Positions 1 through 5,991 are shown, counted from the stretch's first letter. The stretch is DNA of 7,211 nt from Betaproteobacteria bacterium (GCA_021300125.1 JAJTHX010000001.1:1-7211); one strand, 5' to 3'. The notes: a model not told the origin generated them from the letters alone. Translations and numbers: made by a program.

Positions 1-147
1 TCAAAAACGCCGGAAACTCTACTTATGAACTGTCCGCTTGACGGGGAAGCTTACGAACGAAACGCCATGACATTCGAGGCAGATACTTGAACTTGAATTA
101 ATCCGATGAGTCGGATCTTTCGAGGTTAGATACATTAGGGGGTCTAA
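1..147. other. AT-rich left edge with possible coding tail of an upstream gene
   Basis: No complete gene is visible here. Two plus-strand frames enter from outside the window and stop early. One ends at the TGA at 39-41 and reads KNAGNSTYELSA; the other ends at 88-90 and gives 29 residues with no recognised motif. The first resembles the end of winged-helix domains, and the Fic protein in this window ends with a similar GRSTSYEL stretch, but 12 residues cannot decide it. At 101-116 there is a perfect 6-bp inverted repeat (ATCCGA, 4-base loop TGAG, TCGGAT) followed by CTTT, too weak to call a terminator. The rest of the stretch shows nothing I can support. Confidence 0.3.
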
Positions 148-535
148 TTGCATATAGAATGCCTATATTTTGGATCGCCATCATCACGAGACTCTGAAAA
201 AGACTTACATTGATGGAGTTGCCCGCCACCGCGAGGGCTTAAAAAAAGAGCCTTCTATTCCATATCCGCTAGATGTAACAACGATTGAACTCAAAGGATG
301 TCGCGGCTGACTCGCGCTTGGTGGCAAAAAAATAGCAGTAGCGATAGATGAGTTATGGGAGCGGCTGCAGCAAGTGATACAGAAAGCATCCAGGCTGGGG
401 CTACTAATAAACGGTGAGGGGAAGGTTATCCAGGATGCGTTCGATAACAGTTGGCCTAAAGCAAAAAACAAGACCTACCAAAAATATGCTGAAGAAATAC
501 TTTCGATTTGGAAAGAGTTAAACGGAATTTCGTGA
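148..535 (+). pseudogene. Broken reading frame of unknown function (frameshift plus in-frame TGA)
   Basis: I do not recognise this protein. A TTG at 148, 6 bases after an AGGGGG ribosome-binding-like stretch, opens a short frame beginning HIECLYFGSP that stops at TGA 211-213. In the next frame a protein-like reading runs from about 158 to the TGA at 533-535, interrupted by a single TGA at 308-310. Beyond that stop it is rich in charged and aromatic residues typical of a helical domain (IAVAIDELWERLQ, then TYQKYAEEILSIWKELNGIS). No ATG or GTG start exists in the long frame, so as it stands it could not be translated normally. The composition is AT-richer than the neighbouring genes. The best reading is a decayed accessory gene; sequencing or assembly errors at two places could also explain it. 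It ends 14 bases from the stop of the convergent Fic gene. Confidence 0.4.
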
Positions 536-549
536 GATTTAAGCCGTTA

Positions 550-1695
550 TCACGTGGTGAGTTTCAACTCGTAACTGGTGCTGCGGCCACTGGCTTGTGA
601 GCGCACCAGTACACCGCGATCAACCAGATCGGTGATGTCGCGCAGCGCCGTGTCCTGCGAGCATTGGGCAATCGCCGCCCACTTGCTGCTGTTGAGTTTG
701 CCGTCGAATCCGTCGAGCAGCCGGTTAAGCACTTTGATCTGCCGCTCATTCATCGCGGTGCCCGACCAATGCCGCCAGAAGCCGGCTTTTTTCAGTACCG
801 ACGACAGCGTCTCGTCCGCACCTTGCACCGCGCGCAGCAGGCAACCAAGGAACCACTCCAGCCAGTCAGTTACGTCCATCGACCCTTTTTGCGCGGATTC
901 CAACTGGTCGTAGTAAGACTTGCGTTCACGCTGGATCTGCGCCGACAGGCTGTAGTAGCGTTGGACGGCGTTCTCGGCGCGCGCGAGTGCCATGTCACCG
1001 ACGGCGCGCCCGATGCGACCATTACCGTCCTCGAAGGGGTGGATGGTGACGAACCAGAGGTGGGCAAGGCCCGCTTTGATTACGGGATCGTCCCGCTGGT
1101 CCATGTTGAACCACAACAGGAAATCCGCCATTTCAGCGTCCAGCAACCGGGCGGGTGGCGCCTCGTAGTGGACGGTTTGCCGGTGCACGGGACCGGAGAC
1201 CACCTGCATCGGCCCCTGCGCATCGTCGCGCCAGGCGCCGACGCGGATTTTCCGCAGTCCGCTGTGGCCGATCGGAAACATCGCGGCATGCCAGCCGAAC
1301 AGACGCTCGACCGTCAGTGGCTGGTCGTGATGCCGGGTGGCATCCAGCATCATGTCGACCATGCCCTCGACATGCCGGTCAGCCGGCGCCAATGCACCGA
1401 TTTCGATACCCAGTCGCCGTGCCACCGAGGAGCGCACGGCATCGGGGTTGAGGGTTTCGCCCTCGATTTCGCTGGTCTTGATGACATCTTCGGTCAGCAC
1501 GCGCAGAGCGGCCTGGTCGCGCAGGTCCAGACCGAGATCATGCATGCGACCCGCCAGATGTCCTTGCGCCTGATGAACTTGGGCTAATAGCGGTGCCAGT
1601 CGCCGGGCGTCGTGTGCCCAATGCGGCCAGTCTTGAAGCTGCCAGATATAGATTTTATCTCCGCTTAACATGCGGAGATTGTGCGATTTATTCAC
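550..1695 (-). CDS. Fic-family protein adenylyltransferase, class II, with DUF4172 N-terminus and C-terminal winged helix
   Basis: Probably transfers AMP from ATP to a hydroxyl side chain of a target protein in the cytoplasm (family knowledge; target unknown). The 381 residues open with a DUF4172-like segment (IYIWQLQDWPHW, 16-26). The inhibitory helix motif TSEIEG lies at 74-79, matching (S/T)xxxE(G/N) placed before the Fic core, which defines class II. The active-site loop HPFEDGNGRIGR (219-230) is complete, with catalytic His219 and the phosphate-binding Gly/Asn/Arg residues intact. A flap-like GPVHRQTVHYEAPPA precedes it (168-182). A winged helix occupies about 316-378. Length and domain order fit SoFic-like proteins of about 370 residues. 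The start taken is GTG at 1695, since a TAA closes the frame just upstream; ATG at 1671 (373 residues) is an equal alternative, and neither has a clear ribosome binding site. No partner antitoxin gene is next to it, as expected for class II. Palindromes around the start suggest autoregulation. Confidence 0.93.
   Translation of the reverse strand: MNKSHNLRMLSGDKIYIWQLQDWPHWAHDARRLAPLLAQVHQAQGHLAGRMHDLGLDLRDQAALRVLTEDVIKTSEIEGETLNPDAVRSSVARRLGIEIGALAPADRHVEGMVDMMLDATRHHDQPLTVERLFGWHAAMFPIGHSGLRKIRVGAWRDDAQGPMQVVSGPVHRQTVHYEAPPARLLDAEMADFLLWFNMDQRDDPVIKAGLAHLWFVTIHPFEDGNGRIGRAVGDMALARAENAVQRYYSLSAQIQRERKSYYDQLESAQKGSMDVTDWLEWFLGCLLRAVQGADETLSSVLKKAGFWRHWSGTAMNERQIKVLNRLLDGFDGKLNSSKWAAIAQCSQDTALRDITDLVDRGVLVRSQASGRSTSYELKLTT
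1657..1679. promoter_or_regulatory. Perfect inverted repeat inside the start of the Fic gene (operator-like site A)
   Basis: ATCTCCGC at 1657-1664 and GCGGAGAT at 1672-1679 are perfect 8-base arms around a 7-base centre that contains the alternative Fic ATG (1671). Read on the coding strand it aligns with the palindrome at 1710-1734, sharing about 15 of 22 positions around a TC-CCGCAT core. It may be a protein-binding operator. In the mRNA it could also form a hairpin that exposes or hides the ATG. Function is inferred. Confidence 0.5.
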
Positions 1696-1699
1696 CGCA
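1690..1699. promoter_or_regulatory. Operator-like half-site B overlapping the Fic GTG start
   Basis: ATTCACCGCA here is the exact reverse complement of TGCGGTGAAT at 1725-1734 and contains the complement of the Fic GTG codon (1693-1695). It lies 20 bases (start to start) from the related ATTTACTGCA at 1710. It fits as one member of a cluster of binding half-sites; the binding protein is unknown, and the Fic winged helix is a candidate. Confidence 0.45.
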
Positions 1700-1708
1700 A
1701 GGTCAAGT

Positions 1709-1739
1709 TATTTACTGCATTAAATGCGGTGAATATCAA
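1709..1739 (-). promoter_or_regulatory. Candidate promoter of the Fic gene
   Basis: Reading the minus strand, TTGATA (1739-1734) resembles a sigma-70 -35 box. AGTAAA (17-base spacing) or TAAATA (19-base spacing) could serve as -10. A start near 1702 would give a nearly leaderless message for the GTG start, or about 30 bases of leader for the ATG at 1671. The -10 match is only moderate, so this is a suggestion supported mainly by the palindrome lying over it. Confidence 0.3.
1710..1734. promoter_or_regulatory. Imperfect palindrome between putative -35 and -10 of the Fic gene (operator-like site C)
   Basis: ATTTACTGCA (1710-1719) and TGCGGTGAAT (1725-1734) form a 10-5-10 palindrome with 8 of 10 matched pairs. 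On the minus strand it lies between a TTGATA (1739-1734) and a TAAATA (1714-1709), so a bound protein would block RNA polymerase. The sequence symmetry is seen directly; the repressor role is inferred. Confidence 0.5.
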
Positions 1740-1743
1740 TGGC

Positions 1744-1756
1744 AATCACCGCATAT
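1744..1756. promoter_or_regulatory. Operator-like half-site D upstream of the Fic promoter
   Basis: AATCACCGCATAT repeats the ATTCACCGCA half-site with one change in the first ten bases, in the same orientation as half-site B, and lies just upstream of the putative -35 box. No clear second arm is present. It is the outermost member of the four-element cluster that starts at 1657. The tract beyond it (about 1775-1815) is strongly AT-rich and could contribute promoter or UP-element function. Confidence 0.35.
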
Positions 1757-1835
1757 TCCGTGTGACCCAGCAAGAAATTTATATAAGTATTTGTTTTTAT
1801 TAATTAATTTATTGAGTTTGTGGGGTTCGGTTAAC

Positions 1836-2738
1836 TCAGGGATACATCGCCCAGCCGGTGCGGTCCGTTTCCGCGCGGAAGAGATGGCCCTGGGTGGTGG
1901 TGACGAACAGCGTGCGCATGTCGGGGCCGGCAAAACAGCAGTTGGTGGGCCGGATCGCCGGCACCGGATGGGTTTCGAGCACGCGGCCGGTCGGCGAGAA
2001 CACGTAGATCATCGGCCCCGCGCCGGCAACTTCCCAGCCGGCGGTGGCGACGATGTTGCCATCCATGTCCAGCGTCATCCCGTCGATGCCGCGATGCACG
2101 CCGCGAAAATCCTCCCCCCAGGTGAACAGCGTCTTGTACGGCCCGAGACTGCCGTCATCGCGGATCGGGTAGGCGCGCAGCTCGCGCGCGATGCCGGCGG
2201 TGAAGCTGCTTTCGGCGACATACAGCGTGTTCTGGTCCTGCGAGACCAGGATGCCGTTGGGCTGGGTGGTGTCGAAGACGACGCGGGTGATGGAATACTT
2301 GCCGTCCTTCTGCGGATCGAGGCGGTAGACCGCACGGTGGTCGAGTTCTTCCTGCTCGGTCTTGTCGACGTTGCCGTCGTTCCAGGGGTTGGTGAACCAG
2401 ATGCGGCCCTTGCGATCGATGGCGAGATCGTTGGGCGTGTTGAGGCGTTTGCCCTCGAAGCGGTCGGCGATCACCACGTTGCTGCCGTCGGGATCGAAGC
2501 GCATCACGCTGCGCCCGCCCTGGCAGCAGCCGAAGAGGCGTCCCTCGGCGTCGAAGGCGAGGCCGTTGACGCGATCCAGTCCCGTGCGCCAGGGTGTGAT
2601 CGCGTTGGTCTTCGGATCGCAGCGGAAGATGGTGTTGGCGTGGATATGGGTGAAGTAGAGGGTTTCGCCGTCCCATGCCGGGCCTTCGGTGATCGGCAGG
2701 CCGTTGGGTTTTTTCAGCAGCTCGAATTTCCACGCCAT
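1836..2738 (-). CDS. SMP-30/gluconolactonase-family protein (probable lactone hydrolase)
   Basis: A 300-residue six-bladed beta-propeller of the SMP-30/gluconolactonase/LRE family, likely a cytoplasmic metal-dependent hydrolase opening a sugar or organic-acid lactone; no signal peptide is seen. Family metal and substrate positions can be picked out: Glu18 in ITEGPAW, Asn103 in NTPNDLAID, Asn161 in QPNGILVSQD and Asp219 in GIDGMTLD. These correspond to the Glu, Asn, Asn and Asp of characterised regucalcin-type enzymes. The length is normal for the family. The ATG at 2738 is supported by GGGGAG (2745-2750) six bases upstream. It is the last gene of the minus-strand cluster, but an intrinsic terminator lies directly before its ribosome binding site, so it may depend on readthrough or a separate promoter. 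The exact lactone is unknown; arylesterase-like activity is also found in this fold. Confidence 0.9.
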   Translation of the reverse strand: MAWKFELLKKPNGLPITEGPAWDGETLYFTHIHANTIFRCDPKTNAITPWRTGLDRVNGLAFDAEGRLFGCCQGGRSVMRFDPDGSNVVIADRFEGKRLNTPNDLAIDRKGRIWFTNPWNDGNVDKTEQEELDHRAVYRLDPQKDGKYSITRVVFDTTQPNGILVSQDQNTLYVAESSFTAGIARELRAYPIRDDGSLGPYKTLFTWGEDFRGVHRGIDGMTLDMDGNIVATAGWEVAGAGPMIYVFSPTGRVLETHPVPAIRPTNCCFAGPDMRTLFVTTTQGHLFRAETDRTGWAMYP

Positions 2739-2744
2739 GATGTG

Positions 2745-2750
2745 CTCCCC
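2745..2750 (-). promoter_or_regulatory. Ribosome binding site of the SMP-30 gene, adjoining a terminator
   Basis: GGGGAG on the minus strand sits six bases before the ATG at 2738 and fixes that start. It begins two bases after the T-run of the terminator hairpin, so the terminator and the translation start signal are contiguous. Confidence 0.7.
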
Positions 2751-2751
2751 G

Positions 2752-2777
2752 AAAAAAATCCCCCGCGAGCGGGGGAT
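2752..2777 (-). terminator. Strong intrinsic terminator after the MmgE/PrpD gene
   Basis: On the minus strand, an 8-bp perfect GC-rich stem (ATCCCCCG / CGGGGGAT on the plus strand, 2758-2765 and 2770-2777; loop CGAG) is followed by seven T residues (2758-2752). This is the standard rho-independent layout. It lies 31 bases past the MmgE/PrpD stop and 13 bases before the SMP-30 ATG. No promoter-sized space remains between it and the next gene, so it could act as a partial terminator or attenuator inside the operon. Confidence 0.85.
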
Positions 2778-2808
2778 GATCCTAATGCCGTTTCTGCGTT
2801 GTTATCGC

Positions 2809-4215
2809 TCAGGCCGTCAGCAGCGGACGCAGCTTGGTGATGCTGCCGATTTTCTCGATGTTCCACACCGCGTCGCAGAGCTTGCGCGAGCGTGACGCAC
2901 CAAGAATCGGTGCCATCAGGTGGTAGCACTTCTCGTCGACCTGGGCGCGGGTCATCGGGTTCTGCGCGGTGCCGAGCACGGCTTTCACATGCTTGTGCAG
3001 GGTTTTGCCGTTTTTCAGCTTCAGCTCCAGGATGCCCTGGCGCGACGGCAGTGCCGCGGTCAGTGCGTCATCGCCATACAGCGTGATGCGCTTGCGCAGA
3101 TCGAGCACCTTCCTGTCGAACATGCGCTTCTCGTCGTGCGACGACTTGAAGGTGACGATGCCGTCGATCAGCATCACCGCGCACAGGTGCTGCATGCAGA
3201 TGTCGGGCATGTTGCGGTTGTCGGTGGTGTTGGCGGCCTGGTGGGCAACGCGGATCACCAGCTTCTCGACATTGGAAGCCTTGACGCCGTGCTCGCGGAT
3301 CAGTTCGAGCAGGCCGTCGAGCGGTGCCTGGATCGGCGAACCCACCGACCAGCGCTTGATGTTGGTATTCATGATCTCGTAGACCTTGCCCAGGTCCTTG
3401 ATCAGGCGCTGCGGCTGCGGTTTCAGGCCGATGCGTCGGGTTTCATCGTAGGCCACGAAAAAATTGCGCTCGCCGGAGAACACGTCTTCAACCGCGGTAA
3501 AGCCCGAGGCCACCATCGACGCCGCGGCGGTGCCGTTACGCGCCGGCATGCCGCCGAAGTCGAAGGCCTTCTCGATGTGCTCTTCGTCGCGCATCCAGCA
3601 CGAAATGCCCGAACATTGCTGCGCGGTGTATGACAGCGCATGGCGCATGCCGTTGTAGTCGAGGCCCGCCAGTAGCGAGGCCGCAGCCGCTGCGCCGAAA
3701 CCGGGGCCGAAACTGTGCGTCGAGTGCCCGGCCTGGCGGAAATCATAGGGATGCAGCGACAGGTTGAGGCGCGCGCACAGGTCATAACCGAGGGCCACCG
3801 CGCGCAGCAGTTGCGTGCCGTTGGATTTTTCGCGTTCACCCATCGCCAGTGCCGCCGGCACGATGGCGCAGCCGGGGTGCGACAGCGAGGCGGCATGTGA
3901 GTCATCAGTCTCGTCGGCGTGGGCGAGCATGCCGTTGATGTGCGCGGCCTGCTCGGCGTTGGTGACGATCTTCGAGCCGATCACCAGCGCCTGCGGTGCG
4001 CCGCCCAGCGTCTTCGCATAGGCAATGGCCCTGGTGCCCGGCAGCAGGCGCGAGCCGGAGACCATCGCGGCGATGGTGTCGAGGACATGGTGCTTGGTCT
4101 TTTCCGCAACCGCCTTGGGCAGCGGCTTTTTCGCGGCGGCGGCCATATAGGTCGCCAGTGTCTTCATCAGCGGCGACACGGTGGTTTTGGGATTGCTTTT
4201 GGATTTCTTGCTCAT
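2809..4215 (-). CDS. MmgE/PrpD-family protein (probable dehydratase, decarboxylase or isomerase)
   Basis: 468 residues, normal for the family that includes 2-methylcitrate dehydratase PrpD, cis-aconitate decarboxylase and iminodisuccinate epimerase; members act on carboxylic acids in the cytoplasm. Recognisable blocks are NGMLAHADETDDSH (94-107), SHPGCAIVPAALAMGE (112-127), the helical AGHSTHSFGPGFGAAAAA (162-179), EKAFDFGGMPARNGTAAA (215-232) and KRWSVGSPIQAPLDGLLEL (287-305). In the last block the position that in PrpD and cis-aconitate decarboxylase holds a conserved His appears to be Gln296, judged by motif alignment from memory, so chemistry may differ from PrpD. The start is the ATG at 4215, whose ATGA overlaps the stop of the SDR gene by four bases, indicating translational coupling. 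The frame is open further upstream, but that part is antisense-like noise inside the SDR gene. The substrate is unknown. Confidence 0.9.
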   Translation of the reverse strand: MSKKSKSNPKTTVSPLMKTLATYMAAAAKKPLPKAVAEKTKHHVLDTIAAMVSGSRLLPGTRAIAYAKTLGGAPQALVIGSKIVTNAEQAAHINGMLAHADETDDSHAASLSHPGCAIVPAALAMGEREKSNGTQLLRAVALGYDLCARLNLSLHPYDFRQAGHSTHSFGPGFGAAAAASLLAGLDYNGMRHALSYTAQQCSGISCWMRDEEHIEKAFDFGGMPARNGTAAASMVASGFTAVEDVFSGERNFFVAYDETRRIGLKPQPQRLIKDLGKVYEIMNTNIKRWSVGSPIQAPLDGLLELIREHGVKASNVEKLVIRVAHQAANTTDNRNMPDICMQHLCAVMLIDGIVTFKSSHDEKRMFDRKVLDLRKRITLYGDDALTAALPSRQGILELKLKNGKTLHKHVKAVLGTAQNPMTRAQVDEKCYHLMAPILGASRSRKLCDAVWNIEKIGSITKLRPLLTA

Positions 4216-4988
4216 GGCATGATCACTCCGCCGTTGATGTGGATGGATTGTCCGGTGATGTAGCGCGCGTCGGGCCCGCACAGCATGCGCACCATCGCCG
4301 CGATTTCCTGGGGCTGGCCGCGGCGGCCCACCAGCGGCAGCGTCTTGCGGTGGTCGGGGCGCTCCGGGGCTCCGGGCAGCCCGCGCACGGTGTCGATGGG
4401 ACCGGGCACCACGCAGTTGACCGTGATGTTCTTGTCGGCGAGGTCGTGCGCCACGGCCTTGGTCATTGCCGCAAGGCCGCCCTTGGCCGCCACCACATGC
4501 GAGCGGTGCAGCGCGCCCTTGTGGCCGGTGAGGCCGCCGATGTAGACCAGCGAGCCGCCGCCAGCCTTGACCAGGTGCGGCAACGCCGCCTGCGAAACCA
4601 GGAAGGCGCCGTCGAGCACGATCGAGATCACCCGCTTCCATTCTTCGAACGGAATGCTTTCGAACGGGGTCTCGGCGCGGATCGCGGCGTTGCTGACCAC
4701 CATGTCGAGGCGGCCGAATTTTTTCACGGTTTCGTCCACCAGATGCTGAACGGCTTTCGGGTCGGTGATGTCGCCCATGCACAGCGCGGCGCGGCCGCCG
4801 GCTTTTTCGATCATCGCCACCGTTTCCTCGCCTGCCTCGCGCGAGGTGTTGGCGTTGACCATTACCGCGGCACCGCCGGCGGCGAGCGCCCGCGAGATGG
4901 CGCGGCCTATATTGCGCGCACCGCCGGTGACCAGCGCGACCTTGCCGGCGAACTCGTCGCCGGGCCGCATGCCGACTTCAGCAGTCAT
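4212..4988 (-). CDS. SDR-fold oxidoreductase-like protein with non-canonical active site
   Basis: 258 residues with a short-chain dehydrogenase/reductase Rossmann fold. The cofactor loop TGGARNIG (21-28), the NAA motif (100-102), the LDGAF helix region and the C-terminal PGPIDT and ITGQSIHINGG strands are clear, so NAD(P) binding is likely. The catalytic tetrad is not: the usual Asn position is Val124, the Ser position lies in IGGLTG (150-155) and is Gly, and four residues before the conserved Lys169 there is Val165 (HVVAAK) rather than Tyr, with His164 beside it. It may be a divergent active subfamily using other residues, or a non-catalytic partner. The ATG at 4988 has AAGGA about seven bases upstream. 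It follows the binding-protein gene by 20 bases and overlaps the MmgE/PrpD start by four. Confidence 0.9.
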   Translation of the reverse strand: MTAEVGMRPGDEFAGKVALVTGGARNIGRAISRALAAGGAAVMVNANTSREAGEETVAMIEKAGGRAALCMGDITDPKAVQHLVDETVKKFGRLDMVVSNAAIRAETPFESIPFEEWKRVISIVLDGAFLVSQAALPHLVKAGGGSLVYIGGLTGHKGALHRSHVVAAKGGLAAMTKAVAHDLADKNITVNCVVPGPIDTVRGLPGAPERPDHRKTLPLVGRRGQPQEIAAMVRMLCGPDARYITGQSIHINGGVIMP

Positions 4989-5008
4989 AAAATATCCTTA
5001 TTAAACAA

Positions 5009-5977
5009 TCAGTTATGGGAAATCTTGGCTTCCCGCACCAGCTTGCCCCACTTCGCGATCTGGCCATTGAGGTAGGTCGTGAATTCCTGCGGCGTGGTCC
5101 AGGTCAGTTCGGCGCCCTGAACCGCCGCGCGCTCCTTGACGTCAGCGAGCGTGGTCACGCGCTTCATTTCGCGGCCGAGCCGTTCGATGATCGGGCCCGG
5201 TGTGCCGCGCGGGACCATCACGCCGTTCCAGGCGTTGACATCAAAGCCGGGCAGGCCGGATTCGGCGACGGTCGGCAAGTCGGGCAGCGCGGCTGAGCGT
5301 TTCAGCGAACCCACGGCAATGGCGCGGGCACGGCCGTTTTTGACGAAAGGCAGGGCCGCGGGCAGCGATGCGAAGGTGAACTGGGTCTCACCGCTGACCA
5401 CCGAGGTGAGCTGGGCGCCGGTGCCCTTGTACGGCACGTGCACGATATCGATCTTGGCCATGGACCGCAGCAGTTCACCCGACAGATGTGCGGTGGCGCC
5501 GGTGGTGCCCGCGGCGTAATTGAGCTTGCCCGGCCGCGCCCTGGCATAAGCAATCAGCTCCTGCACGGTTTTCACCGGCAGGTTGTTGTTGACCAGCAGC
5601 ACGCCGGGAAACAGCGCGAACAGGCTGACCCGCTCGAAACTCTTCAGCGAGTCGTAGGACAGCTTGGCGTGCAGGCTGGGCATCACGGAAAAGCTGGTGT
5701 GGGTGTAGAGCACGGTATGGCCGTCGGGCACCGCCTGCGACACGATTTCCGAGGACACGATGCCGCCGCCGCCGGGCCGGTTGTCGATCACCACCTGCTG
5801 GCCGAGTCCTTCGCCCATCGCCTGGGCGAGCATGCGCGACATGATGTCGGTGGTCCCGCCCGGCGCGGAGATGACCACCATGCGGATGGGGCGATCGGGG
5901 AAAGCCATTGCCGGCAGCGCGCACAGCAGCGCGAGCGTTGCCATTGCGGCGCGAGCGCCGGGCGCGAACGGTCTCAT
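5009..5977 (-). CDS. Bug/TctC-family tripartite tricarboxylate transporter substrate-binding protein
   Basis: A 322-residue periplasmic solute-binding protein that would capture an organic acid for a tripartite tricarboxylate-type importer or act as an orphan sensor. The N-terminus is a Sec signal peptide: Arg residues, the hydrophobic MATLALLCALPAMA, and likely cleavage after Ala25 before FPDRP. Family blocks are APGGTTDIMSRMLAQ (38-52), VVIDNRPGGGG (62-72), VPYKGTGAQLTSVVSGE (181-197) and NAWNGVMVPRGTP (248-260). The start is the ATG at 5977, supported by GAGGAGA seven bases upstream (5985-5991). An ATG 14 codons further out (6019) is rejected because it lacks such a site and adds a polar extension before the signal peptide. 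It is first in the minus-strand cluster. No TctA or TctB membrane genes are in the window, as is usual for the many orphan Bug proteins of Burkholderiales. The ligand cannot be predicted. Confidence 0.93.
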   Translation of the reverse strand: MRPFAPGARAAMATLALLCALPAMAFPDRPIRMVVISAPGGTTDIMSRMLAQAMGEGLGQQVVIDNRPGGGGIVSSEIVSQAVPDGHTVLYTHTSFSVMPSLHAKLSYDSLKSFERVSLFALFPGVLLVNNNLPVKTVQELIAYARARPGKLNYAAGTTGATAHLSGELLRSMAKIDIVHVPYKGTGAQLTSVVSGETQFTFASLPAALPFVKNGRARAIAVGSLKRSAALPDLPTVAESGLPGFDVNAWNGVMVPRGTPGPIIERLGREMKRVTTLADVKERAAVQGAELTWTTPQEFTTYLNGQIAKWGKLVREAKISHN

Positions 5978-5984
5978 CGTGATG

Positions 5985-5991
5985 TCTCCTC
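5985..5991 (-). promoter_or_regulatory. Ribosome binding site deciding the start of the binding-protein gene
   Basis: GAGGAGA on the minus strand lies seven bases before the ATG at 5977. It selects this start over the ATG at 6019, and the resulting protein begins with a proper signal peptide. Confidence 0.75.

Noticed and set aside
308..310. In-frame TGA read as selenocysteine or programmed readthrough
   Set aside because: No stem-loop of the bacterial SECIS type was apparent after it, the residue context matches no known selenoprotein, and a second disruption upstream favours decay.
205..471. 88-codon minus-strand frame in the left region
   Set aside because: It is complementary to the protein-like plus-strand text, is Ser/Pro-rich with no motif, and has no ribosome binding site that I can see.
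521..548. AACGG/CCGTT repeat between the convergent ends as a bidirectional terminator
   Set aside because: A 5-bp stem with a loop of about 18 bases and no T-run on either side; chance is sufficient.
664..1587. Long plus-strand open frame opposite the Fic gene
   Set aside because: It is an antisense shadow of a GC-rich gene whose own frame has complete family motifs; the translation shows no recognisable domain.
1813..1838. TGAGTT/AACTCA inverted repeat at the end of the SMP-30 gene as a terminator
   Set aside because: Only a 6-bp AT-rich stem with a 14-base loop, overlapping the stop codon and not followed by a T-run.
1593..2840. 415-codon plus-strand frame opposite the SMP-30 gene
   Set aside because: Antisense to a clear SMP-30 protein, running through the Fic operator region and a terminator; Ala/Gly/Asp/His-rich text typical of a GC-rich shadow frame.
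4216..4782. 189-codon N-terminal extension of the MmgE/PrpD frame
   Set aside because: It overlaps the well-supported SDR gene in another frame and reads as Arg/Gly/Pro-rich noise; the ATG at 4215 with the ATGA overlap fits the family length.
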